This document shows positions 51,600-62,503 of a stretch of DNA of 64,000 nucleotides, one piece after another (within the stretch, counting starts at the first letter, position 1; every line of letters begins with the position of its first letter). The notes beneath the pieces are model-generated. The model saw only the letters and a list, made by a program, of their open reading frames with translations. It was not told the origin of the DNA and did not search any database. Origin of the DNA: Humulus lupulus (taxonomy: Eukaryota; Streptophyta; Magnoliopsida; Rosales; Cannabaceae); NCBI RefSeq assembly GCF_963169125.1, contig NC_084800.1, forward strand, positions 149,354,397 to 149,418,396. Reading direction: 5' to 3'. The translations under genes and the position numbers were made by a program.

Positions 51600-52719
51600 T
51601 GTAACGTCCCAAAACTGCTAATAAGGTTTAATGCCTTGATTAGCGTGTAGAGAGGGCATAATTGGATATATGTGTGATGAGTTGGTTAAATGCGTGACTA
51701 TGTGGCTTGCATGATATATATGATGACATGAATATATTTATATGCATGTTTATGAGTATTAGATATGCATGTGGGCCCATTCTTGGTAATTATGGCATAT
51801 TTGTAATATTGGCCCGTTGCGGGCATAAATGTTATTGTATGTGAGTAAATGAGGACCACATTATTATGTGGATATATTTGCAGTATACATGTAACGACCC
51901 AGATTTTCAAGACTCGATAATGTGGAAATATAAATGTTTTCATTTAACAAAATATCTCAAAAACCCGTATAAAAAAAACTTTTTAAAAATTCGTATGACC
52001 ATACTTAACATTTAGTTACAAACATATTTTAAAAAGAGTAGAGTGAGCCTAGTTTAGCAAAATTACACAACATTTCCACAAATAAAACGGCTTCCCAAAA
52101 GGTCGGTCCACATGTACATTTGCAAGGTAGACTCCAGCACTCACTGCTTTTCCTTGCCCTTGCTCTTACCTACAACATGAAACAACTAGGTAAGCGAAAA
52201 CACTTAGTAAGTTTGTAATGACCCAACTATTCTAGACTTTGGACCATTAATGAAAACTACACATAGACCCTAATCCTTAATAGAACTTACAAGTGAAAAG
52301 AACATAACTTTATTAAAACTTGTAAACACAAGTGTTAAACTTACATAAAACTCAAAGTAGGATATGGGATCCCATTGTTTTAAAATCAAAACATAACATA
52401 ATTGTAAGTTAAAAAGGATTACATAAATAAGTGCGGAAAAATACACATAAAACCATAAGTAAAGACTTCATCCTCGAATCGAAACTCTCGGCTCTTTGAA
52501 TCCATTCCGCCTCAATACACATGCCCAAAACTACCAAGAAACTTTCCCGCCACTAAAGCTATTTTCCTGCACATATAAACATAAAAGGAGTGAGCCTAAT
52601 GCCCAGTAAGGAAAATCTAACACATAGCCATATACATAAAAATTCATAATCCAACATAAAAACATACCATAACACTTATGTCACATACATACTATAATGG
52701 CCATTATTACTTGTGGTCC

Positions 52720-52830
52720 CATAAACTAAACAAGTCATATGCCCATTAGATTAGTGGGGCTTGCTAGCTAAGCAAGTCATATTCCCATAATCTATTTGGG
52801 GCTTGTTAGTTGTACGGGTCATATGCCCAA
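52720..52830 (-). repeat. minisatellite in LTR-alpha, three copies
   Basis: Units of about 40 bp with GGGGCTTG, CAAGTCATATGCCC and CCCAT(A/T)A; same array as 13337-13486 with fewer copies. Confidence 0.7.
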
Positions 52831-53566
52831 GTCTACAAACATACTTAACATAGCATATTACATAACACATAATCATAAGATAACATATAAAATCATATAA
52901 CACATAAATCCTATCCTATTTTCCTTACCAAAATAACCGGGATATGAGAACTGATTTGGGACCTTGGAACACTCCTAAAAACCATTTATAATAGGGTGAG
53001 TATATTGAAGAAAAGGGATGAAAGTGATGAAGGAACTATACTATCAAAATATACTTACCAAGAACCTTGTGCTCAAGAACTTAGATTTCCTAACCAAGAA
53101 TAGGAATAAGGTTAGAATACTGAGTAGAAGACTATGAGAACTTAAAGAAGATAATATAGAAATGGACTAGAGTTTGGGATACCTTGAGTACTTTTATGAT
53201 CAATCTAAACCTTGAACCGAAATGTGAATAGAAGCTTACTTCCCAAGTGTTTGGTAAGCTTATAGTGATCAAGCTTATAATTCCAAACCCAAGTGTTTAC
53301 ACTCTCACACCAACCTAGCAACTTGCAGCCTCTGAACTTAGAGTAATAGATGCATAAATGGCTGGGTACTAGGTCCTATTTATAGTGTTTAGGAATGAAA
53401 AGATCTTCATTTAACTTGAATAAAAATAATGGCTTTTTAAGTGAAAATCATTTGAATTATTGTTCAGCGGAGGCTGAAGACTCGTTCAGAAAGGTGCTGG
53501 ACTTATCAAGAGGTTAGGGATTTGAATGAGAACGTATTTGAAAACTTTCAAAAACACACTGAAGGA

Positions 53567-53695
53567 GGCGATATATCGCCCCCTGTAGGCGATATATCGC
53601 CTGGGCCAATATGCCCGAGGCAATCGTGCAACATTTCGTGTTTTTCGTATCTTCGTGTTGCGATATATCGCCCCCCATAGCTGCGATATAACGGC
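53567..53695 (-). repeat. palindromic module, GGCGATATATCGCC type
   Basis: Perfect 14-bp palindromes at 53567-53580 and 53588-53601. After about 58 bp a second pair follows: GCGATATATCGCC at 53660-53672 and a decayed GCTGCGATATAACGGC at 53680-53695. Confidence 0.9.
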
Positions 53696-54262
53696 ATACG
53701 CTGAATATTTAAACACAAAATTACACAGTTTTAGCTTAATTTGAATTGAGTAAACAACCTTGACTAAGCCCTCTAACGTTTTCAAAGCTGCTGACTGACC
53801 TTAGGGTATTTAAATTTTAACCTTAATAAATTTAATCCTCAAAATACTTAATCATCATTAAACCTATACATGACATGTGCTATTATCTTATTGGGTCTTA
53901 TCTAAACCTTATAATATAATAATTATTACCCTCCATATCAGTCATATTAATCAAACCTTAGGTTAAAATTAATATTTCTAAACTATAGGTTAAACCTAGA
54001 AAATCTACAAGTACAACTATGAGTGTCCAAATAAATCCCGGTCTGAACCAAAAATCCACAGTCATAAAGATAATACTATTATTACTATAATACTACTATC
54101 TAACTAGCCAAGTAAAGTTCTTGGACTCTACAAAGTTCAACCTTAAAAAAAATCATGCAGATAATTAGAGTTCTGGATCCATCTGGACCCTACACAATCA
54201 ATTTCAAGAATGCAAAAGTGTCCTAGAAAACTTATGGTCATGCCTAATAACCAATGATAAAT

Positions 54263-54471
54263 TATTTCATATAAACAGATAAAACCCTGCACGCTGAAAA
54301 TCCCAGAACAAGCAGATATATTATACCACAACTATATCTTATCAACAAATATATCCCTGCACTCAGAAAATCCCAGACCAAGAAGATATATCATATCACC
54401 ACTATATCTTATCAAATAATATATCCCTGCACTCAGAAAATCCCAGAGCAAGCAGATATATCATATCACAA
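54263..54471 (-). repeat. variable tandem repeat in the XL solo LTR, three copies of about 65 bp
   Basis: CCCTGCACTCAGAAAATCCC with CAAGCAGATATAT occurs three times. The XL LTR at 44577 has two copies. Confidence 0.85.
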
Positions 54472-57400
54472 TATAATTCAAGACCAACGCTCGACAACTT
54501 CCAACAATTCGGGCATAACACGCCCTCCAACATAAATGCTAATCTGTAAGAGAGAACCGAGTCTCAACACTAAGATCTAACCAATAAATATCCCCATCAA
54601 GGGTAGCTATCGTGTTACCTAGGGCATCGCTACTTTTCCAAGAGTAAATCGAATTTACACGGTTTTACAGAGACTTCTATGTTAATCAGTGATGCTGGTG
54701 AGCAGTTGTCCCTAGGGTGTTCAGCCTCACTCAATCTTCGCAACCCATAGTATCTCTAGGCACTCTCACTGAATGGCCAATATTCACAGCTGTTATCCAG
54801 GAATAACTTATCAGAGCACTTGCTCAGGTTATAACCGTTCACTGATTGAGTAAGCATTAGGGCCTATAGGTCCCATTTATTTTGGCACCCCTTGGTTTGA
54901 CCAGCGATCCTCACCTCTTGGCCACTCGTCGCGGTAATCAGCCGGACATTATAAAATCAAGTAGTGTGACGAGGATCGGCCATCTAGGATATGAATGATA
55001 TCTACCGTTCATATTTTCTAAATCAACACTCACTAGACTAACGTCACTAAGCAACTTTCTACGACAGTGTATATATGTGCATGTGTCCCTATACTAAGAC
55101 ACAATACAATAATTGTTTCATGTCGCAACCACACAATATAAGTTGATTTACTTGGAGTCCTTAGCACTCACTAGGTTTTCACCCTCCAACATTCAGTCCA
55201 GTTACGCTTAGCCAATACTGTAGTTATCCATACAGTATACTCGGATTAATTATGGCACTCATAATTCATTATTATTATTTTGGGCAGTTTGGTCATTTTA
55301 ATAAAAATCATTTGTAAGGATTAAAGATCCTTATTTTTTTTTTAAACCCATTCAAGAAATTCATACTAAAAAATTTGAGACTAAACCCTAAGTCTCGAGG
55401 AGACCTATCCTATGGTCTCGATACCTAGGCCTGGGTATCACAATTGTATTTTCCCACAATCTGCTAAAAATCTTATGTTTTTAAAGGTATCGCCATTAAC
55501 CTGCACTTTCAACAAGTCGGTTAAAATATGTAAGATTTTAGCCGATATTATATCCAGAAAATACTAATTAATTCCTTAATTATTTTTAAAGAAAATAAAC
55601 TCTTAAATTTTCCTTTTATTTTTCTTAAGGTTTTAATCTCTAAAAATTGTTTTATGAAAATTGCCTAATTTGTCTTAATTAGGAAAATCGTTAAAAATTT
55701 CCCATCTTGATTAGTTAATTTTCCAAAATCAATTAATCAATTTTACTTACTAGAAAATAATTCACTTAATCATTTTCTCAAAATATAGGGTTTTAAACTC
55801 TCTTTTAATTTATTAACTATTAATAAATTAAATCTTTTATTTTTAAAAAGAATAAAAAAAATTAATAAAATAATTCACACTATACTCAAAGTGGTAATTT
55901 TAGTCAAAATATGTTTTCAAGACTTACAAAGTTTTTATCTTGCAATAAGCAAAATTTTACTTTTTACCTCAAGTTCCAAAATCTCATTTTTGCACTAAGT
56001 GTGAAAACCATATTTTTTCACATTTTTAACTACATACTTTGTTAGTTCATAACTTGAAATTTACTTACCCAATTGTTACCAAAATTTCCCAATTCCATTT
56101 TTGGTATGTTATTTAGGTCTTTGTAAAATCTTAGGTCAAAATGAATATTTTTTATTGGTGAAATTATTTTCCAACAACGAGGTAAAAATGACATTATTTT
56201 CACGTACTTATTTTTTCCAAATTTTGACACTTATTAACTTTCAAACCATTTAGTATTCTCTTACCAAAATTTACAGTGGAATGCTAGGTTATTTCAATAA
56301 TATGTCCACCAAAATTTAGAAAAAAATGGGTTCATTTTCCCTATATAGTGGCTGTCCAAACTTGGTTCCGAAATTAAGAATACAAAAAAATAGTTTTTTA
56401 CCTAAACTTTGAAATAGCATAACTCACTCATTTTTAAACATTTTTTAGTGTTTTAAAAGCAAAATTTTATGTACTCAATCTCAACAACATCACAGTATAA
56501 TTAATTTTTATAAAATCAATGTAAAGTGGATGCTTGACCCCTTGGAAGTCACAGTTCAAAACATGTATTTTGTTTTAAAGTTTCCCTACAAAACCCTTGG
56601 GGGTTTTGATCCCTATTTCAAAAATCAATACACAAGCATCATAAAAATTTTAAAACAACTACCATAACCTTATTACATCACCAATAAGAAACTTTAAGCA
56701 TTAACTATGCAAAATAATGTTTAAAACTAAAAATCATACAATAACAACCATAAAAGTAAACTTTTTACCTCTTTGGTGTTCTTGCTTAAGGTGTGGATCT
56801 TCCTACTAACTTTGGCTCCTTCAAAACCTTTTAAAAACTCTAAACAACTCCCCCCAACAATATAGATAATTATCTATTTGAATTTCTATGAATAAAACTT
56901 TACAAACCTCTAGATTATTGAAACTTTACCTTAGGGAAAACACTTGCTAGACCAAGCTTAGCTTCCAAATCTCCTTAGTGTTCTTGAGGTTGAATATTGA
57001 GAGAAAACTAGAGAGAGTTTTCAAAAAAAAGATGAGAGTGAATGAGGGAGAGTGGGGGTTAGTTTTGAGGAGGGGTTGGAAGAGTTTTAAACTATTTTAA
57101 AAATACTCAAGTGTTTTACCCACTTGCCTTTATCCCTAACATTTAAATAAATGGGATTTAAACTTAATTAGTTTTTGTTCACACCCACTTAAAACTTATC
57201 ACATGGCTAGCCACCCATTTGTTATATATGTGATCATATTTTTTTATAAAGGTTTATAATTATTTCCTAAGAAGAAAAGTCCAAATTGACTTTCTATACC
57301 TTTTTCACTCTTATTAAGTTTTAAACAAAAAACTTAACACTAAATAATTAAATTAAATGTCCCTCACATTTAATTTAATTAATCACACAATAAAATTTAA

Positions 57401-58555
57401 CCTAAGGTCCATTCATGGAATAAAATTCCTCATTTTGGTAAAATTAGGCATTTAACACAAAATTGCCTAAAATTTCCATTTTTCCTTAGGTTTTTTATTT
57501 TCGTCCAAACTTTAATTTTTAAGAATGTATTTTATTCCAAAAATATATTTGCCATAGTTTTTCATTTTATTTTTTGAGATTTTTACCCGATCAGGATTTT
57601 TGTGCGGTCCAGGACCGAAAGTCTTATCTTGACTTTTAAATCACAAAATTCATATTTTGGCTAGCAACAACTCATGGAATAATTTCCAAACAAATATAAT
57701 ATTATTTAAGATAATATTCTTAACTCGGGGAAAAAAATCCTCACCAGAGTAGTTTAAAGGTACCCGAAAACGCAAGACGTTACAGTACAGCTCGAGACGA
57801 TCCTAATGAGTGGGTTAGCGGAATAGTCACAACGAGGTCCAATACCCAGCTCGGGGCGAGCCTAGGGATATTTTGGGAAGTGTAGTGTATATTTGGGATT
57901 TTTTGAGGATTGAGTAGGAGTTTGGTAATTAGTTGGGCATGACGGGAATTATTGGGAATTTATAGGACAAAATGGGGTTTAGTGGAAGTTAAGGGTAATG
58001 ACGATATTGCCACTGGGGTTATTAAAGGGTAATGGTATGCCTAAAGGGGCATTCTGATCTTTTTACCATAAGGTTAGACACAGCCAACTTGAACTGTGTA
58101 GAAACTTTAGACAAATCAGATAAGTGTCACTCAAAACTTTCTCTTTCTCTCTAACACGTTCTATCTCCCTCCTTGGGAGACTTGGGGTTTCTTTCTGAAG
58201 TTTTGTGGAGAAAGAGCTGTAAACCTAAGGGAATTTGAAGATGGGGAGCTTGGGGACTAAAGAACTGGAGCTAGGATCACTGAAGGATTATTCAGGGGCA
58301 TAGTCTGTAGTTGGAGGTGAGGTTTGTACCCTGTTTTCTTGATGAATTCAACCATAGTTTAGGTTTTATTGAGATTTAAACTTTGGGTCTTAATCTGTGT
58401 TCTGTTAAGGATATGGATTAGTTTCTAGGGTAATTATGATAACTATGTTGTGTTATTGTGGATTCTATAATCGATTTTAAGGTTTGGTTATGGTTAGGGT
58501 GTGTTCTTATGGGTTTAGCTTGAAGAAAACACAGGAAAGGAACTGGGTTTTCTGG

Positions 58556-58690
58556 GTTCGAAGGCCCAAACCGTGGCCCGCCTGTTTGAAGAGGCTGGAG
58601 ATGCCTTTGGTTTGCCCAGGCGTTGCGGCATGGGGGAGCATGCCATGGCCTGTGTCCTCCAGTAGGGAGGGCCTTGCCCACTGATCATGT
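58556..58690 (+). repeat. palindromic module, CCGTGGCC type, decayed
   Basis: GC-rich block with CCGTGGCC, TTGCGGCATG and GCATGCCATGGCC; the CpGs of an ancestral CCGCGG core look mutated to CCGTGG or CCATGG. Confidence 0.55.
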
Positions 58691-59719
58691 AGAGGGTTGT
58701 GGCCCTAAATGGAAAAATAGGGGAGGTTAAGGTTTTTAGCTCGGGAACTCAAATGTTAAGTCTTGGGAAGGATTTTACTACTCGATTTAGTAGAATTCGA
58801 GGTCCCAGAGACTAGTATTTGATTCCAAAGATTTTAAATGGTTTGGGATCTTATTGGTTATCCACTATCGCATTGTGACTAGGTTATACCACAAGGACTC
58901 AGGACTAGCGATCGTGCTCGGGGTTGTTATACGCTTGCTGCTTGGGACCCGAGGTAAGAAAACTACACCCAAGTTGTAATTGGGGCTTAAATCCCCTTAT
59001 ATGAATATATCATGAATATGAACATATCTGTAACTGAGAATATTTGGATGGGCATGCTTGTATATGCTGCCATTGACTATATGCTATGCAATGTGTACTT
59101 GTGATTATATGTGTTTACAAGCCGACCTAAGGGTCGGGGCCCGATAGCAAGTGTGCGGAACACAGCCTGGCCTAAGGGTGTCGGGGTTGGCTAAGAGACC
59201 AGGGAACTTGGCCTAAGGGCGCCAGGCCTGGATGCTATACCATAAACAGAAGTGTGGTTCACACTTAAGCATTTTTATTGATTGAGGAGCTTGATTTACA
59301 TACTTGACTGAATTGAATATTGTTGTCCATTAATTATTTATATCCTATCGCTAATTGAGTTTGATGATTTATATTTGTTGTTTTTATATTGTTGCCTAGT
59401 TGTGCATGTTGGTTTAAATTTTCTTACTGAGCCTTGGCTCATGGGTGCTACGTGGTGCAGGTAAGGGAAAGGATTGCTAGACCAGCAATGAGCTGCAGAG
59501 CTTCAGGGGCAGTGTGTACATATGTAGCCTGCTCGATCGCCACGGTCAGGATAGCTTGGGAGGAACTACGGTTAAACCCTATTTTGCCGCTTAGGACAGC
59601 TAAATTGTATCTATTTTGTCTTTTACAAGTCTGTAAATTGGTTTTGGGATCCCGTGTATAAATTTAATATTTTAATGAAAAATATTCATTTTGTTGACCA
59701 AATCTTTTATTACTTGACC

Positions 59720-61946
59720 TGTTAGGAACGAGTTTCCTAATACGCAGCGGAAAGGTGGTGTTGTTGGCCCAGTGTACAACAAAATTTTTGTAACATATTT
59801 AAACTACCTTTAAATATGCGGATCCATTAATATACATACATTAATCATAAACAAGATACTAATAGAAATCATACCTCTTGAAACCTATCAAGTGTCCTTG
59901 CTATTTTTTCGTATTTAGAACGATCTTCCTATCCAAGCCGCTCCATGTACTCACACCAAGATCTTCCAAAGCGTTCTCTACACCTCAAGAAATGTGTGGG
60001 CACTTAGAGAATGAAGGATAGTTAATTTGTGATTCTTCTTGATGTACTCAACTCATGAGATCAAGAGAATAGGCCTGAGAATTGGTTCTTTATTTTCAGG
60101 GAGAGAGAAAACTATCGTTCTATTTTTCACAGAGTGAATGTGTCAGAGTAGTCTCACTCTCTTCACTTATCTTATCTGAATAATTTTCTGATCAGTCATC
60201 CTTAACAGAAAAAATTCAAAATTTAAAAATTAAATCTGTAACCATTTTATAATTTAATTTTTAATTAATTAATTATTCCATTAATGAAAAAATCCAAAAA
60301 CCAATTTTCGAATTATCCATTAATTAATTAATTAAATAAAATTGAAAATTTCATCCCTGAAAAACACTGGTGCTACACGCCACACACAGTCCTGGACTGT
60401 GTGTGAACGTGTAGCTTCCTAATTTCTAGGGATATTTGTTTTTCAAATTTTATTTAATTATTTATTCAAATTTCTTTGTCAGATAAGATCTAACAACCTG
60501 ATAACTAATTCAAATTAATTATCAAATATAATTAATTATTTGAATAAATATTAATCTTTTAAATTCAAATCCAATTTGAACTTATCAGATTATTTTCTCC
60601 CACTCAAATAAAGATATTTAATTAATTCTACTAATTAATTAAACCCAAATTTTCGAAATTAAATATTTAATTTATTATAATTTCAAAAAATTATAATTAA
60701 TTAATTATTTAATTAAATTTCAAAAATTAATTTAATTATTTAATATAATTTTGAAAATTATAAAATAATTAAATATTAATTAATTTGGTTAACTACAACT
60801 AATTTGTAATTAATTAAATAATCACCATTATCATATAATTGCATATTTGGCCTGAAGAACAAATTTCTTCCTAAATATGTCTTTAAACTATTTTCCCTTC
60901 ATATCAACTCTTACCTTGAACAGTGTTGATAGAGCCGCTATGGGGACCTATGGACCTATAATTCCAAGCTCCAATAAATTTAAGATTATTAATTAAACTC
61001 TTTAATTAAATAATCTGAATTTATTAATCTCATGATTATTCAACTATAAATATGAGATTGAACTCTTGTAATTATAGACATTTCATTTACTGAGTACTTT
61101 ATAATCATAAAGCGTCCATTGATTTAATCATTGCATACAACTTGACCCTCTAATAATGGTTCATAATTAATCGGGAATAAAATTACCGTTTTACCCTTTT
61201 AATTATGTCTTGTTTCCTTAAGTACCATTGACTCTACTAGTGAAGGTTAATTCATAACTAAATTATGAATTTGAGCTCAATAACCTTTCAGTCCCAAAAG
61301 TCAACCCTTAAGAAAACCATCATTCAATCTCTTGTGAGAAGGTATAGATTCCATATCTGTACACTATGTCCCCAGCCATCTATATTAATGAGTTCTCAAA
61401 ACAAAAGTTTTTAGCCTGATCATTCTGACAGACCCTAATAAGTGAATCAAAGAACTCATATAACATAAACAGGAGTTCATAGTAACTTCAGGATTAAGAT
61501 CTATTTGTATATGATCATCAGTTGATATATTTAATTAATACTTCGAAACGGTATTTAACTAAGTATTAATAAACATATCTGGTCCAGTTCTATATATTCT
61601 CTAATATATAAAGCACCTCCACTAAAGTGTCCTACCACACTAGTGATCCGGATCTAAATCACATGTATTCATAATACTAGTGGACCGTACTTGCAGTAAT
61701 TAATCTAAAGATTCCATAACTTTATTTTACTGCGAACTATTCAAGTTCATTTATCTCAAACACAATCCTCTCGTACTAATACGTGTTTGAGAATACATTC
61801 ATGAACTTAGGAATTTTATTGATATTTACATAATATTATCATAGAATAATATAGTCCATAAAATATATGCATAACAAATTCAATTTATTTATTTATTTCA
61901 TAAAAACAATGTCTACTACATATGCTTTCAGGGCACATCTCCAACA
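59720..61946 (-). mobile_element. copia solo LTR, minus strand, TSD TGACC
   Basis: 2227 bp, perfect TSD TGACC (59715-59719 and 61947-61951). On the minus strand it starts TGTTGGAGATGTGCCCTGAA and ends CTCGTTCCTAACA. Same family as the 3' LTR of C1 (7863 onward). No pol sequence. A long AT-rich core lies at about 60230-60800. Confidence 0.95.
60372..60415 (-). repeat. hairpin in the copia LTR
   Basis: Outer arms GCTACACG / CGTGTAGC, inner arms CACACACAGTCC / GGACTGTGTGTG with a one-base loop. It lies about 650 bp from the LTR 3' end. Confidence 0.85.
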
Positions 61947-62062
61947 TGACCTTGACTCAGTCTTTAATTAAACATTTAAATTCAAATGACTTGCTTAGTA
62001 GGTTAAGCACTATTTTAAACACACAGTGTAGCAATCTTGGTTATCCAGGGCGTTACAAATAT

Positions 62063-62225
62063 TATAACTATTGTTTAAATAATTTATATATAAATATTAG
62101 AAAATTCCATATTCATTTATGAGAATATCATCTTGTATGTGTACGAGAGAATTAAGATCATACATAATGATTAAAATACTCAACAACATATTTCTAGAGG
62201 ACATTATGTATTTTTTATGTCTAAA
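62063..62225 (+). repeat. copia LTR scrap, right part
   Basis: It continues the scrap from 51599 after the TSD AATAT (TATAACTATTGTTTAAATAA, ATATCATCTTGTATGTGTAC). It is lost after about 62225, where coding-like sequence begins. Confidence 0.65.
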
Positions 62226-62392
62226 AGCCAACCTAGACATTAAAACCCGAGGTGACGATTTCTACTACCTCACCTAGTTTCCTAAATTTTCCAGCATTAT
62301 CGACCTACCCAGCAACCCGAATGACTATAAGGACCAATTCTTTATGTCAAACCAGTTCAAGAAATGCACTCACTACTATTTCAATCGTCCTC
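62226..62392 (+). pseudogene. exon scrap resembling a Tat-type antisense-gene protein
   Basis: The frame reads GDDFYYLT, stop, FPKFSSIIDLPSNPNDYKDQ, FFMSNQFKKCTHYYFNRPR and then meets a good splice donor (GTAAGTTTC, 62393). The order (a Pro-Asn-Pro loop, a KDQFFM-type strand, then an aromatic strand) resembles the 'putative gypsy type transposon' family found in the Tat antisense gene, but the match is weak and short. No start or downstream exon is seen before the next LTR at 62504. Confidence 0.4.
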
Positions 62393-62503
62393 GTAAGTTT
62401 CTCGTATTTTTGAACTCTATATTTGAGTTCTTCAACTGAACAAATTTAAAACTTATTATGACCGAGTTATTACCTCGTACAACTATAAACAAGAGAACAG
62501 AGC
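62393..62503 (+). other. possible intron sequence after the exon scrap
   Basis: T-rich sequence following the GTAAGT donor, cut off by the LTR at 62504. Confidence 0.35.

Larger units (their letters stand above)
52214..54132 (-). mobile_element. LTR-alpha solo LTR, TSD AAGTT
   Basis: 1919 bp, perfect TSD AAGTT (52209-52213 and 54133-54137). On the minus strand it runs TGTAGAGTCCAAGAACTT to GGGTCATTACA. It carries a three-copy minisatellite (about 52720-52830) and the GATATATC palindromes. It is the intact reference for the broken copy at 12857-28390. Confidence 0.95.
51890..57784 (-). mobile_element. XL solo LTR, minus strand, itself split by LTR-alpha
   Basis: About 3.97 kb without the nested LTR-alpha. 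Flanking 5-mers are ATACA (51885-51889) and GTACA (57785-57789), one mismatch. On the minus strand it starts TGTAACGTCTTGCGTTTTCG and ends in TCGGTCATTACA-like sequence (plus start TGTAACGACCCAGATTTTC). It matches the broken XL LTR of 29015-45216 throughout, which independently confirms where the Tekay element and LINE broke that LTR. Confidence 0.92.
51600..62057 (+). mobile_element. Tekay-like solo LTR split by two solo LTRs, TSD AATAT
   Basis: TSD AATAT at 51595-51599 and 62058-62062. The pieces 51600-51889, 57790-59719 and 61952-62057 add up to about 2.33 kb, the length of the Tekay LTRs. It starts TGTAACGTCCCAAAACTGC and ends CCAGGGCGTTACA. Internal landmarks agree with the others: GACCACATTATTATGTGGAT, CTCGAGACGATCCTA, CTTGGCTCATGGGTGCTACG. 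No internal region, so a solo LTR. Confidence 0.93.

Noticed and set aside
53567..53695. Regular repeats that could suggest a CRISPR array
   Set aside because: Units are perfect palindromes without regular unique spacers, lie inside a plant LTR with a TSD, and no cas genes exist.
59434..59661. 75-codon open frame after the GTGCTACGTGGTGCAG motif of an LTR
   Set aside because: It is not kept in the related LTRs (15340, 32670, 39980), where frame and sequence differ.
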